Part shown: piece by piece, positions 12,426 through 31,161 of the stretch
How the letters are laid out: every line of letters begins with the position of its first letter
How positions within the stretch are numbered: position 1 is the stretch's first letter
Origin: Urechis unicinctus
Lineage: Eukaryota > Annelida > Polychaeta > Xenopneusta > Urechidae
DNA: 64,000 nt
NCBI GenBank assembly: GCA_034190875.2
Contig: CM067356.1
Coordinates: forward strand, 23,154,307 to 23,218,306
Direction of reading: 5' to 3'
Notes under the pieces: model-generated
The model's database searches: none
Seen by the model: the letters and a program-made list of their open reading frames with translations, nothing else
What the model was told of the DNA's origin: nothing
Position numbers and translations under genes: made by a program

Positions 12426-15403
12426 TCATCCAAATATTTTCCCTTTTAATTTCTCTTTGTCTTCACTGTCTTTATCCTTTTGCTGTTGTTCAAGGTCATG
12501 AAGTTCTTTAGTCACAGATTTTATGAGGGATGGGTCTAGTTCCATGACTCGATGGAAATCTGACTTCGCATCCTCTGGATTCCATGCTCCAATATGGGCC
12601 TTAGCTCGTCGAAATAAGGCTTTCACATTATCTGGAAAGCAAACAACAAACATGCTAGCTTATAAGTCATTCATGACCATTGGTATGAAATATTTCGAAC
12701 CTACATACCCAAATATAAACTATCATAATAACATTATTTGAGTTTTAGGCTGTCATATATTGTGAAGTAAAACCTGGTTCTCTTTTGAGCACTTCCGTGG
12801 TGTGTTCTATAACTGGGTAGAAGTCTTTCTCAATAAGCTTGCACTGAGAAAAGTTGAGCAGGAAGGGCATTTTCATTTTGTCCAGTACATTCCAGTCCTC
12901 ATCGTGTGGTTTTTCTCTATCGGTATAAATAAATGAACAAAATACAAGATCACATTCCTAAATCAACAACTATGGATTGACACAGCATGTGCTTAAACCA
13001 TTACCATAATGAAAAAAACCTAAGCATTACTGTGACTTCACTCTTTCAATTTCTGAACAAATTTTTAAAATGACAAGTGAAAAAAGTCTGATTTCTTTCA
13101 TATTAGATGACATTATAATGAATGAGATGACATGAACTGAAGCTTCATGATAGGATTTTAGAACCAGTTCAAAGGTTATGCTTATAAAGTAAAATTATAT
13201 AGAAAACAGAACTTGACTATTGTGCTCCATCCACAGTACAGCAATCTACCTGAGCAAGAGTTGTTCTAACATTCCCAGAGCTTCTGCGTACTTGTCAGCA
13301 GCGTCAGTATATTTCCCTGCTTTGTACAATGTATTGCCCTCCTCCTTTAATTTTGGAATGGCAGCCAGCTTCTCGTTTTCATCCATGGCCCATGTTTCCT
13401 TATGGTACTCACCAGGAGCCAATATGCTGATTATCTCTGATACAGAAACACATCACCATGAATGATTAATAAACAAATAAACAGATGAGTGAATAAGAAG
13501 TACTTTTTGTTAGTTGTTATCTTTAATTAGATTTAAAATTTGAAAACACAGTGCAGATTGCAGGAGTAAATGGAAACAGAAATGAGCAAATTAGTCCAAT
13601 TGTTGCCAATCCCATTGAATGGGACAAGTGCAGCACCCTAAATACTAATATGGATATGATGATGATGATGCAGAAGCTGAGAAAGCCATTAGTAATTCTT
13701 TACAGAGTTCATAAAAGAAATTGTTTACTGACCGAATATAAACTCCAATGAGCATGGATTTCTGACAAATTCATCGAGGTCTGTGTATCCTAGAGTTTGT
13801 TCTTTGAGAGCATGGCCACAGCATCCTGATGATGCTTTGGGTGCTTTGCCTTGACGAATATCCCGAAGACTCTTTGCAACGGCTGGGTAAGCCCCTAGTA
13901 CCTGTATCAAGTGAAATCATCAACAAAGGTCAAGGTGAGCTCTGAACTTTCTGGAGTTTATGCAAATAAATTAAGTAAGGTATTTGTGTCCATATTATAA
14001 GATGATCAACATAATATGATGAGGAAGATGAGATACCTCAGGTTTTACAGCAAAGGATGCCACTTCCTTGGGGCGCATGGTCTTGATGCATGTTTCCCAT
14101 ATTTCTAACTTAAACTTCTTACCAATTAGGACCTCAAGAGGCTGGTTGTCCTTACGACTGTCATCCAACACAGTGTGTTCTTCATTACAGGAACGTGTCT
14201 GGTAGTGAAATGTGATCTGTTCACATGCAGCAAAATAAACTTAATGGTAGTTACAAGATTTCAAGTATGAATAAAGACATAATGAATTATTATTCAACCA
14301 TCTGGTACAGAAAACCTCCAAAAAGGAAGGTGACTATCATATCATTCCCATATTATTTAGATCAATATATACTTGATCCATCTAACCTGACAGTTTTAAA
14401 TCCCTGGAATACCTTTTTTTTAGTTCAATTTTATATTCAAATATATGTTTTGTCAAGGGTTGCTTTGTTAAAGTAAGGTGAGTCAACCTTGTTAGTTAAT
14501 CTACTACTTTATATCCATCAGTAGCCCTATACCTGAAAACTGTTCACACTAACTGTCATTGCCAGCTTGAAGACACATAACCCTATCAAACCAAGCTGCA
14601 TTCAACATGGTATCTGGGCATTTTAAATTTGTCTTAGTCGGCTGTTGGGCCAGTAGAGATGGAGTAGTAAACAGAGCAGACCCTGTCAGCATCAGAGGCA
14701 ACGTCTCCTTGTTTACAGTAGTGACGTAGGCAAGGCACTCGCCCCTGGTGTTTTGATGATCTGATACCACCTTAGTTGTAAATAGCGCGGCGCTGTCAGA
14801 GGCGGAGTTTCTTTGCCCAATTAGCGACGTTGATGCCCAATGTACAACGATCAACATAGAGTGTTGACCATAAATGACAGATGTGAAACTTTACCTCTTA
14901 CAGCTTGCCTCAGTCAGACGGTGATATAAATACATAAATAAACCAAATAACGTTCAAGGCATCTGATTGGAATTGTGCATTGGAGCATTGCGTTGGGATC
15001 AAACATCGCAGGCGTCCTGTGGCAGCATGCTATGTTAACTACTTTCGATCTCTAAAGTCTGCGTGAATGGTGATATCTGCATCAAAAACCAAGGATGAGA
15101 GGAAAGTAACTTGCCAACATCAAGTAGTACAGACTACACTACTACAGGCTACATTCTACCTGTCTACAACCAGTGCCAGTCACTGAGTCAGTGCCCAGTG
15201 CCAGTGGAACGTATCTCTGTGAATTAGGAAAACAAATATTCTAGCACCACAGATGATCATTAAAATTTTGCAGACAACTCGGAGTATTCTATGGGGATTT
15301 CGACCTTCGTTCCATTTGCATAACAAGGTACATCTCCCTCCCCAGCATGAAGAACGCGCTTTTGTGCAGGAAGATTTTCACCACCCCAAACAAGATTGGC
15401 CAT
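12426..15403 (-). CDS. AIP: AH receptor-interacting protein (AIP/XAP2), FKBP-like plus TPR co-chaperone
   Basis: AIP is a cytosolic HSP90 co-chaperone with an FKBP-like N-terminal domain and three TPR motifs. Exons (high to low): 15305-15403, 14037-14216, 13733-13901, 13250-13436, 12774-12916, 12426-12631. They total 984 nt and 327 residues, against about 330 in vertebrates. Diagnostic stretches are NGTK followed by ITFHYQTRS, VLDDSR (about 47-52), IGKKFKLEIWE, YPAVAKSLRDI, CCGHA, then APGEYHKETWAMDENEK at the start of the TPR region. Later come LLNFSQCKLIEKDFYPVIEH, DNVKALFRRAKAH, DFHRVMELDPSL and the C-terminal helix ending KGKIFG. The donor of intron 1 is GTCGAA, unusual but the only one that gives the conserved GTK-ITFHY join in phase. 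The gene is head-to-head with TUFM and convergent with RPL39. Confidence 0.94.
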
Positions 15404-15764
15404 GTTTGTTCGTCTGCAAAATATGTTATTTTCGTAAAAATATCCAAAACCCAGCAACAATATAAATGAAACAAAAAAAACCCAAGTAATAGAAATAGCA
15501 AACTAATGAAACATTAAGCATTTGGGCAAAAGTGCATATTTTATCATGTATTTGTAGAACCGAAACAGATAAATATTAAGTTTCGTAAAACTTGATTTGG
15601 AAAGGTGAAGGTTGGTGTTTGATGCACTGTTTCTGTCGGCCGACAAAGTCATGATTAATTCTGCGGTACTTCGTCTTGCGCGAGGCACTAGTGAGTGTGA
15701 AGCAGTGATTTTTGGAATCTTATATCGCATGAGACGCAGTTTATTGTAACATTGACTGCTGTTC
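15404..15764. promoter_or_regulatory. Bidirectional promoter region of AIP and TUFM
   Basis: Only about 360 bases separate the proposed start codons of minus-strand AIP and plus-strand TUFM, so they probably share one promoter region. No TATA box is evident for either direction. An acceptor-like TTTTGCAG precedes the AIP start on the minus strand, so a 5' UTR intron in AIP is possible. The TUFM side depends on the tentative first exon. Confidence 0.55.
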
Positions 15765-18700
15765 ATGAGTAAATCAGCTAAGTTTGTGACCCGGTGGACT
15801 GACCGAATCACAGGTTGACTCACGTGTGAGGATTCGACTTGGGACTTGCAGTTTTTGTTTAATTATATGAAGTAAAACGGCTGTAGTCTTATAAGAATGT
15901 GTTGCTTTTATGGAAGATAACCATGAGGATATATTACATCGTCATATCAACCCTGCGCGATGCGATACTCAAATTGAGCGATAATATAGTGAATGAGGAC
16001 AAAACATATTTGGAAGATTTTCTGCCATTTCTGGTTATTTAGGTTGGTCTTCCCTCTTTTGCACCATTAAATAGAGAAAAAACACACATGAGTGAATATG
16101 TAATGTGTTTTTTTCCAGGTCTGTGCAATGTGCTTACCCGGGCCTCAGCACAGGTAAGATATGTATTGGAGAGTCCTACCACCAATTGAGTTCGGAAGGC
16201 ACTACTATGTGACACTCAGAATTTGGGCCTATGGAGTTTCCGAATGGGAGATTTTGTTAGTGTTTTGGTGAAGGGAAATTTCCTTGGTGCCGAGAAACCA
16301 CACTTAAAACTCACTTTGTGCAGTTACTTTTTGCTCAGCACATTTGTTTGATATTTTGATTGCATTCCTTCGTAAAAAATCTCTCCCAGTAGTGCTACTA
16401 GTTTTTGTCATTTTTATTGAAAGAGACTGACTTTCACTGTATATGGACCATTAAAATTAGGCAATATGGCAAACAAAGTATTTAAAAGATAACAGTAGGA
16501 TCTGACTGGCAGGATTTTAAGTTTGGCTTAAATTCAATGTTCGGTCTAATTTAGTCCAACTAACAATCCAGGGTGGCCTCTGATCAGGGAAAATTCATGG
16601 TGGGGTGAAATTCCTTTCAGGTCATGGAAAAGTCGTGGAATTTCGTTAAGTAGTGAACGTGCAAACTGTGTGGCAAAAATGTGTTCCAGTTATGCACCAA
16701 AAAAGTTGTGTATTAACCTCAGTACCTGTCTCTTCAGAACCACATCAAGCACGCCAGATGGATCTCATTAACATCAAACAGGTATGCCAAACCTGCTGGC
16801 CCTCCCACGGGCAAGAAAACATTTAAAAGAGACAAGCCACATATGAACATTGGCACCATAGGTCACGTGGATCATGGGAAAACTACGCTCACAGCAGCTA
16901 TCACTAAAGGTATTCTTAAAACATGGTGAATGATTTTGTAATTGGAAACAAAAATCTAAACAATGTTAGAAACCTATGTTACTGGGATGTCCTCAAGAAA
17001 ATGGTAATGCTTGTTCTCCTGTACAGTTTTGTCAGAACAGAAATTAGCTAACTTCAAAGCCTATGCTGACATTGACAAGGCACCCGAGGAGAAAGCTAGA
17101 GGCATCACTATCAATGCTGCTGTAGTGGAGTACCAGACCAAGAACCGTCATTATGGTCACGTGGACTGTCCTGGACATGCTGACTTTATAAAGGTTTGAA
17201 GCTTTGCTTGTAATGCAATGAAGCCATATTCGTTCCCTCCATTCAACTGATTCAAGTGTGGTAAATTTTATGATGATTATTAGATCCATGCATCCATTAG
17301 AATAGATTTGATTGATATATTTAACGTCTTTCGTAGCACACTTTTCACCCTTCTGGCCTCTTGTCAAGTCTTCTCAATGACAGTAGGATCCCAGAAGGAT
17401 CTAGATCTGCAGTTCAACTTTCCTGGAAATCAAATATATGTTTTATACCTTGCGTTTAATTTGATCAAATGGTAGAGTGATATATGAGTCGTGGGATCTG
17501 CAGTCCAGGCAGTACCGCCTGAAGGAATGTTGAAATAATGCCTGATATTTGTGATGGTGTTTGGATCTCCAGAACATGATCACAGGAACGGCACAAATGG
17601 AGGGAGCGATTCTCGTGGTGGCAGCAACTGATGGTACTATGCCTCAGACACGAGAACATCTTCTTCTGGCAAAACAGGTAGTTGCCATATTGTAGTTGTG
17701 TTTATAGCTCATGGTATCCCTGGCCATTCCTCACTAAATTCAGTTTTGGATATGAATGTGCTGACAAGATATTGTGTGTGGACAGATTGGTATTGACAAG
17801 ATTGTAGTGTTTGTCAACAAAGCTGATGCTGCTGATGAAGAGATGCTGGAGTTGGTGAGTAGCTCTTCTTCATCAATTCTCAGTTTCCTTGTTGCATTTA
17901 GTCGGGGCCCCTCCAGCCCAAGCAATGGGAGTTGGCATTCAAGTGTGGGACATTCAGAATATTGTCTCAGAATCACATTCAACATCAAACATGAAAACAA
18001 CAAAGGTTTCATGTTGTTGGTGCATTTATTTTGTCACTTTGTTAATGAGGCATTTTCTTTGATTCCAGGTGGAGATGGAAGTTAGGGAGTTGCTTGCAGA
18101 GTTTGGTTATGACGGTGAAAACACCCCAATCATCATCGGCTCGGCTCTGAATGCTCTAGATGTAAGCCTGCTCTCACTCCACTCTCCCTTAATGGACAAC
18201 CATTGTCTTGTTCAATAACTCAACTTATGCTTTGACTGTGTGGGTTGCAGGACAAGGATGAGAAGCTGGGGAAAGAGAGCATCTTAACGCTGCTGGACGC
18301 CGTTGACAATTACATCCCCCAGCCCACGAGGGACCTCGACATGCCATTCATGATGCCCATCGAGCAGGTCTACACTATCGCTGGTATGTTCATCTGTCAT
18401 TTGGAGTCAAGCTATTGCCTTTCACAGGACTTTGTATCCAATTAACTATTGAAGCTATGAGGGTTACATTCGTCACTAATTTCTGTTAAAATGATCTTTA
18501 CTAGACGGAGTTGAGAATTGGAATAATTGAGCGGTTATGTAATGTGTGTTGTTATTGGTGTGTGATTTGACACAGGGCGTGGCACGGTAGTGACTGGTAA
18601 AGTGGAGCGAGGCGTCATCAATAAAGGGGATGATGCAGTCATCGTGGGCCACGGCAAGCGCATGAAGACCACGATCACAGGTGGAAACTCAATGTGAATC

Positions 18701-19676
18701 AAGTTATTGTAGTTGCAAGGGTTGGTTCTTGTTTTGACTGTGATGAAGGCGAGGGGAATACAGGAGAATCTGTTTTGTTATCAGGGATTGAGATGTTCCA
18801 TCAAACGCTAGATCGGGCAGAGGCTGGTGACCAGCTTGGAGCTCTCCTGCGTGGAGTCAAGAAAGATGAGTTAAGAAGAGGTCATGTGGTGGCCAAGCCA
18901 GGAACAATCGATATGTATAACCACTTCAATGCACAGGTCCGTTTCTCTATATTACTTGTAAATACAATTGTGGCTGTTCTGCCAGGATTATGAAATGTTG
19001 TACCTCATTTACTTGTAGAGGATATTCTTATACCATATGTAGAATTTTATTTTAATGTGCAAATATGGTTTTCCCCCTGCAAATCTGGATTTATTTCCAT
19101 AGGTGTACTTCCTGACCAAGGAAGAGGGAGGTCGACCCAAGCCATTCACCAATTTCTTCCAGGCCCAGATGTACTGTAAGACATGGGATGCCCCAGCTCA
19201 CTTTACTATGCCTGCTGGCAAAGACATGGTGATGCCAGGCGAAGATACCACTATCTCGCTGACACTCTTCAGAAAGAAATGGTAGGTTATAGGATCGGGG
19301 TGGACAACGTTTTCAGGAAGTATATGAACTGATCTGTCATCCTTGTTGTAAATCAATGATTAACATGTATATGGTTTACTTATTATTGGGGGTGGGAGGG
19401 TGGTGTTACATTGGGTCCGGGTCTTTGTGGAAAGTGGAAATGTGTTAATATTGTACACTGATAATATGCCTTTTCACCTCTCTCTGACTTGCCCATGTAT
19501 GACGTGGTGATCAGGTGCTGGAGAAGGGCATTCGGTTCACGATGCGAGCGGGCAGTCACACACTGGGCTACGGTGTGGTGACTGAGCTTCTGCCTCCCGC
19601 CAACATGGAGGAGTATGAGGAGATACGGAGGCAGGCCAGGAAAGCCAAGCAACTGGAGGCAGCCAATGAACAGTAA
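15765..19676 (+). CDS. TUFM: Mitochondrial translation elongation factor Tu
   Basis: TUFM is the GTPase that delivers aminoacyl-tRNA to mitochondrial ribosomes. Exons: 15765-15813 (tentative), 16119-16153, 16738-16909, 17027-17193, 17573-17677, 17786-17854, 18069-18161, 18251-18383, 18576-18680, 18785-18936, 19103-19281, 19515-19676. The product is about 473 residues with a basic, Ser/Thr-rich mitochondrial presequence (first about 55). GTPase motifs are all present: GHVDHGKT (70-77), RGITI (110-114), DCPGH (132-136), NKAD (187-190) and SAL (224-226). Domain 2 starts near [13 protein letters not shown] and domain 3 near [10 protein letters not shown]. All exon phases fit except the last junction: the donor after AAATG leaves two bases, while the final exon ([11 protein letters not shown]) needs none. 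One A appears to be missing near 19275-19280. AATAAA at 20052-20057 is a likely poly(A) signal. Confidence 0.95.
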
Positions 19677-20891
19677 CCTATTCTGTGTCTCAGTTAGTGG
19701 ATGCTTTGCCATCCCATGTGTGCTAGAACAATGTTTTGTTGTGCATTTCTTAGTCATCGAGTGTCAAGTCAGGAGTGGAGAGTAGGAAGGTTAGGGACGT
19801 ACACTTTCTGGTGAAATGTATCAGGACTTTTCTTGTCAAGTGTCAATTATTGTGAAAATTCCTGCACAGAATCTACCGCATTACGGTAATCTCAAGTTTT
19901 TCGTGTTGTAAAATAGATTCGTACTAGCCAGATATGTTGGTACCATCAGTCATTCTGCCTACAAGTCTCTCATTTCATCCTCATTATGGGCTAAGCAATT
20001 AAAATGCTGACTCGCCATTATTTCACCAATGTTCGCCGAAAACGGTGAAAAAATAAATTGTACAAACGTGTTATTCTTTTTTCTCATACCCGATACCCTA
20101 GCCAAATGGCATGGAATATGTTCAATATTTCATTCAACTAGTACAACCATATAAATACCTTGCTGATTGCATTGTGTATTTTTAAGTAGTTGAGTAATCC
20201 ACCCACTATCTTATTATAAAAGTATGCTGATCAGGCTAAATTCGCATTTTGAATGGGAGAACTTCCTTCTAACATAACCTATTCGGAAGTAGGGATTTTT
20301 CTCAAACCCGACCAGATCAATAAAGGTTAATTTCATTGAAAAACTTCAATATAGTGATAAGAAATAACCAAGAACCGATTGATTCCTAGTTCTACAGAAG
20401 TAATTCTTGTACTGAGATCAATTGGTGACAGGTTTTTTAAGTGCATTTGCAAAGTCTGATCCTTTATTTTGGTGACTGATTAATTTAACAAATATATTGT
20501 GGTTGACGCTAGTGGACATCTGAAGCTGCTAACAAGTACAGTTCAAGCATTTATACAGGAGTAAGATTGCCTACACATTTGCATATTTTTGAAAGAGCTG
20601 ATATTTAGAAATAGTTGATGATTTGGTGTTCCAAATACCAAGACATTTAAGTGACAAGACAAAATGGACACAAAATAAAAATTGCATGATATTGCTGAAT
20701 AATGCCTCTTGAAATGAAGCCACCCATGGCTTAGATATACAATCCCAGAAGCATATCTAGCATCTCCAAACGTTTGAGGCATGTGAAGGCCTTGATTGCT
20801 CTCAACAGCTTAGAGGTCACCTGCAGTAATAATCATCATCAGCTGATATATAGAATAATTGGAGGAACCTTTGTTGATGACTAGTTTATTG
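19677..20891. other. Intergenic region between convergent TUFM and COQ5
   Basis: This holds the two 3' UTRs. A canonical AATAAA at 20052-20057 suits TUFM. For COQ5, AATAAA on the minus strand occurs at 20885-20890, immediately past the stop, and around 20463. No additional gene is seen; the minus-strand frame at 20543-20782 shows no family features. Confidence 0.6.
20052..20057 (+). terminator. Likely TUFM poly(A) signal (AATAAA)
   Basis: Canonical hexamer about 375 bases after the TUFM stop codon; it is the first AATAAA I find downstream on the plus strand. Confidence 0.5.
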
Positions 20892-25865
<4,974 letters not shown>

Positions 25866-26747
25866 GATTATTGACAGATCAAGGTTGTTTCACAGACGGA
25901 TATTTACAAAAACTATATCATAACGTTATCCATTTTTTGGTGGTTCTAGGATGGTCATAACGGCACAATTTCCGATCGTTAAATTTGCATCAGTTTGCAA
26001 TATTACCATTCCATTGGTATTACTCGGTATATAATGAGATGGTAGGATTGTTGAGTTTGGGGTTTGATATCCAAGGATTTTATTCACCAGTGGATACCAA
26101 AAGGCCCATTATGCACCACCCAATCACAGAGACGCCATGACGCGTGACCCCTTCCAGAAATTACACAATTTCCCTAATGACAATAGCATGATGGATCTCC
26201 AGCCGCTTCTTTACTTATGACAATGAAGGAAATTAACTATCGGCATAATCGTCGGCGAAGAGAGTCAAGGTTGACAAAAGAAAATCCTTGACATTGCTGT
26301 ACTTGTCACTGCTGATTTGATTACTGATTCGTCTCTTCTTGCAGAATTTCCTGTAGTTTGCTTGCTGTGTAAATTGGCAAAGGCTTTATAAATTGTGGCA
26401 GAAACCCCCGATTTTAGCGGAACTTACATTAAAGTTGAATCAACTTCCAATCTCTCTTTCTCCCATCCCAGCAGGACGTCCAATGACAGTTCCACCAATT
26501 TCATCTAACGGATTCCAATAAAACCCCAACTTTGTGAAGAAACAGATGCCCCTCTCTCCCACCTCTCTCTCTCTCTATCTCTCTCTCCTCTCTCTCTCCC
26601 TCTGCTCTCTCGCTCTAATTCACTCTCTCTCTTTGACGTCCCTCTCTGTCCCTCTTTCTCAACTCCCTTGAGATCTGACATATAATATAGAGGATATATA
26701 TATATATATATTATAATATAGAGTCTGAATATATATATATATTAGAA

Positions 26748-26780
<33 letters not shown>

Positions 26781-28740
26781 ATATGAACATATACACACAC
26801 ATATATATATAAATATATATCCCTCTCTCTCATTCCAGTAACCCCCAACGCCCCTCTCCCACCTTCTCAATGCCAAATATACCCCAGATGACACTTTCAC
26901 ATAGCAAATGGTGGAGGCATTTGCGGAGAGTTTCATTCCTGCTTTTGGGATGTAGTCTATTTCATGGATCTTACACCAACTACATCCAGCAAATGACTCA
27001 CTCCTTATTTGGGATTGTTCATGCGTATGTCACGAGCAAATACGCTGTTAGGAGCTTTCCACTGCAAATGGGTCGTTCCCACAGAATCCAGCGGTTTGGG
27101 GTTGGAAGTAATTTTCGGAAGTTTTCCACGAGGATGCGTCTGATCGTTGTCTCCCTTTTTTCCACAGTAGTACCGGGTTCTTATGATCGATTTTATAAAT
27201 CTTTTTCTCTTCGCACTACCATCTGTCGGGGGGTCATAGGTTGATAAAATATATATCTTTCTATCTTCAACCTACCTTCTGATACGAAACCCTGTGGTTA
27301 CAGGGGTGTTATCTAACAGACAAGCTGACATGGTTAAGTATGAAGAGCTTCGATATTAATGCTGTAAACAGAAGAAGGTGAGTAAGAAATCTCGTCCCCC
27401 GGGGCCAGCCGTAGTTATACGCATCACATGCATCAGCGTGACAGAAACAGATGGCATTGACGAAGTAACTCTTTAAAACATCAGCTCTCATTGAATATCG
27501 TTCGCGTATATCAATGTTATTCTCTAAACATAATGCCAGTTGAAATTTATCATTGAACTTGTGTACACTCGACAGAACATCGTTGATTTTGTGCTTTAGC
27601 AATTCTTCCCAGCCGAGGACCCGTATCAAACGCAGCGATTGCAATAACAGAGTTCGAACAACTCAACTAGGACATCCAATTCAACATGTCCCACTCAAGT
27701 CTAATCTCGACTACTCATCAGTTTGTTCTATAATTGGTGGGTGAAAATACAGAATATTAATGTATTTGGCCAATAAAAGACAAGTCTGAATGGCCCGTCA
27801 TTTTTCCGCGCCATATGGTAACAACAAAAGACGATTAGTTTTGCTGCCAGCTCCGACTCATTAATCACAAGCTGCGTAATGAATGGGGTAGTTAGGCGCG
27901 AGCGGGACCGGCTAGGCCATCTCCAACAAGCGGATGCTCGAGCAATGAGTGTGTGCGCGCTGAGTGGTAAATGGATGCGTGAGTGCTTGTTCATAGCTTA
28001 TTTTACTACGCACACAACAACGCATCGACTCCAGTTGTCACATCCAGACGTCATTAGGTGCAATAATGCTGTGGAAAGCGAGTTATTCACTAAATGTTTA
28101 GTTTCAAAAACATAATTAAGTAGTGAAGCTATCTATATTGAGGTCAATTCATAATCGTAGTTAATTTTTGGATGCCTGTTAATCGCGATATTCGTCGTGA
28201 TTATCGGACTCATGCGACACTGTCACAATACTTAAAGTTTCAGGAATATTTCATACGTTGGTGGGACAGGAAATGTGATCAAATGTGAGGTTTCGAATTT
28301 GATGGCTCGCTGATGCTCGTGCCCAGTTTGTCAAAGCGAGCTGGTCAAGTCGGATGGAGGTCCGGAGATGGACATTGATAATTGACACAACCTTAGTGTT
28401 GTCACGTCTACGGTCCTATCGCCACCCTACACAATAGGATGTCATACGATTCCTTACAAATTGTCTTCTTCAAACTAACATCCGATGAACGATTTACCGC
28501 CGCCAAATCACGAAGTCACTTCGGTTACATCATGGGGTGTATGGTAAATCACCTACGCTCTTAATGTAAAGGTCTCGAAACAATACCTGAACAAGACAAA
28601 TGACCCATCGTGTGACACACCAATGCATCATGGATACAGATATATCAATTGACTCTAGAGCGGCACCCACGCTGTACCCGCACAATGCCAAGCAAAAGTA
28701 CAATGAGGACACATAAGGCGGCAACACGAAGTGGGGATGA
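25866..28740. other. Intergenic region upstream of COQ5
   Basis: This contains the COQ5 promoter side, a CT-rich and TA-rich low-complexity tract (listed), and no supported gene. Two moderately long frames, 26870-27244 plus and 27309-27644 minus, lack recognised motifs and flanking splice logic that I can establish; they are treated under rejected items. Confidence 0.5.
26552..26820. repeat. CT-rich tract followed by broken (TA)n
   Basis: CTCTCT runs with short interruptions fill about 26552-26670. Several (TA)n blocks broken by short unique pieces follow at about 26690-26820. This is low-complexity DNA. Confidence 0.93.
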
Positions 28741-31161
28741 ATTCAGGCAATTAATTACAGCTGCCATGACAATAAAGTACTCTCTCCATTATTCAGAAAT
28801 TTATTGACACCGCCTCATTGCTATATTCTACTACTGGGCCTTTTTGGACGAAATTGCTACGGCTTTTTTGTTATCAGGTGATTGAAAGAAATTATAACCT
28901 GTTTCATCAACAGAGCCATCAGATGAGATAGGGGTGACGCATCACATCAGCTGACAAAAACCTGCATGGAGGCTTGTTTTGTGCGAGCCTTTCGTCTACC
29001 TATGTCACACATGCGGTAGAAACGAACATGATATACCACGTGACCAACTGCGCATGTCATTGCATCGTGTGACGTCCAAGTGTATCGTGAATGAATGCGA
29101 GATGTTTAAGTCACTGTGGATGCAGTATAACTCTAGTTCAAATAATCAAAATAACATTCTTGAACGACGTAGAATTCATTTGCAATCGTCTTATATTTGT
29201 ATTCCGGCATATGGAGTTCAGCTCGTCTCCGAGTCCAGACATCTGATTACTTTCACAACCGTGAAGCCATTCAAAGTATCCGAGATCACGTATCACCAAG
29301 TCTGTATACGGTCACACAGGGTCCTAGTTCATGTACGGTAACCATGGTGCGAACTCCGCCACCACCAGTTGCTTGACTCTTGAAACTTACCCAGAAACGT
29401 TAGGTTATGTGCGAGCATTACGTAAAACATACATTTCACATCGATGGACGCTTTACCAAAAACCTTACTACCACCGTGAATTCTATGTTGTCGTCCAAAA
29501 TTCCATAAAATGACTAGTTAGATGACTCTTGATTCAGAATCGACGTGTAAATTCTTAAATATATCCACATTCCAATTTATGAAATATCTGTCTGTAGATA
29601 CTGTCCTAGACAGTTATTATCGGCTTGCGCATGGACGACCACATAAGTGCTGTTGATAATACGAGATGCTAAATTCTGTTATCTAAGCAACCAATTTCAA
29701 GGTTTTTCAATTATTGCGTGAAGCTGAAACTTTCGTTTAGCAGGAGACAAATCTTCATTGAAGACGTTAACTGTTCATGAAGCTCGGCTGCTGTTTATCG
29801 AGCATCATCAACAATTCATGGCAATAATCAAATCTCTGTCAACTCGTGTCAGCAAGAGCGCACATTGGTTATAATGACACTATATGTCGGAATATATGTT
29901 GGTACGAATATGAACTGCAAATGAAAGTTTGATAATCCTCCGATATGATGCATAATGTTATCTAGTGAGGAATTTTTACAAATTCCGTTGATGAACAACA
30001 AATGTATTGAGCGTACGCCAGAAGTAACATCCAATAATATGCCGTTGAAAATAGCCCGAAGTGACAGAGTAATTCACACTAGGGTCCTGATATCATCCTT
30101 ATGCAGAGTCAATGTCCCCTAGCCGGATGGCTGCGGGCGCTGTTTATTGTTACTGATATTCAATAGTCTCGCCATCAGAGAAGCGTAGCGGAACCCCTGG
30201 AGTCTGGGACGCAGACTACTTATGCAGAGGTATTTAGGCAAATTGTGATTTTCATTACTCACAATGTCGGGAATGATAGGTCTCATAAGAGCTACGGAAA
30301 TGCTTTGGTTACCCACCAGCCCATTGATCAATACGCATGTTCATATTGAACTCAACTATTAGAATAAGCTTCGTATAGTAGCGCGATTTAGCTGACTAAC
30401 GGACCTCTTATAAATACAGCTTGTGGATTTGATTTGACTGACTGGTATTTAATGACGACACAGACACACCCACACTCACCTTCCCACCTGGAGAGTTTTC
30501 CCGTCGCCTCCGTTTCATTAGAGCGGTCACGCCTCGTTGAGGAGAGTTCAGAACCAATCACCAAAGCGATGTGTACAGCAACCAACAGTTATGTGTAGCC
30601 ACCAGCCTGACAGGTACAGTCACATCAAGACTTATGCAGCAACCAGTACTGATGATATCAGCGACCTGCAGATATGACACCTGCATACGGATATGTACAA
30701 CAACCTTTTGACAGCGACCCACGGACGTGTACATTAGCCTACATACTTGTACAGATACACAGGGATAAGTTAAATGAACCACACGCAACACAGCTAGGCA
30801 CAGATGTGGACTTATACATTATGTAGCAGAGTACAACCTACACACCTGCCTTGTCCTCAATTGGCGGTTTCGCAAGAACTTGTCCCCGCTCGAAGGTGAT
30901 ATACATATATACGACGTCATGCAGGGCAAGTTAGAACTTAGCTCCGGTCGAACTGTTATATAAATATATACGTCTTGTAGGGCTAGTTAGAATAGAGATT
31001 GAGAAGCAAAACCTTGAAAAACTATGGTGGGAACTGTAGATATTGATTTTCACATATTTAATTGAGGGACGTTGAAATGTCCAACATCCACGTGAACGAT
31101 TGCAGCAAACACTCCCTGACCCGTGCCAGCGAAATACAATTAAATATAATTGAAAAGATTT

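Noticed and set aside
14549-14857. 102-codon minus-strand frame in AIP intron 1
   Set aside because: Lies between AIP exons that join in phase without it; no family motif. It may be a fragment of a dispersed repeat.
26870-27244. 124-codon plus-strand frame
   Set aside because: Follows low-complexity DNA and shows no motif or plausible gene context.
27309-27644. 111-codon minus-strand frame with fairly natural composition
   Set aside because: No recognised family, no splice sites that I can fit and no supporting neighbour. Random frames of this size are common here. It remains a weak candidate.
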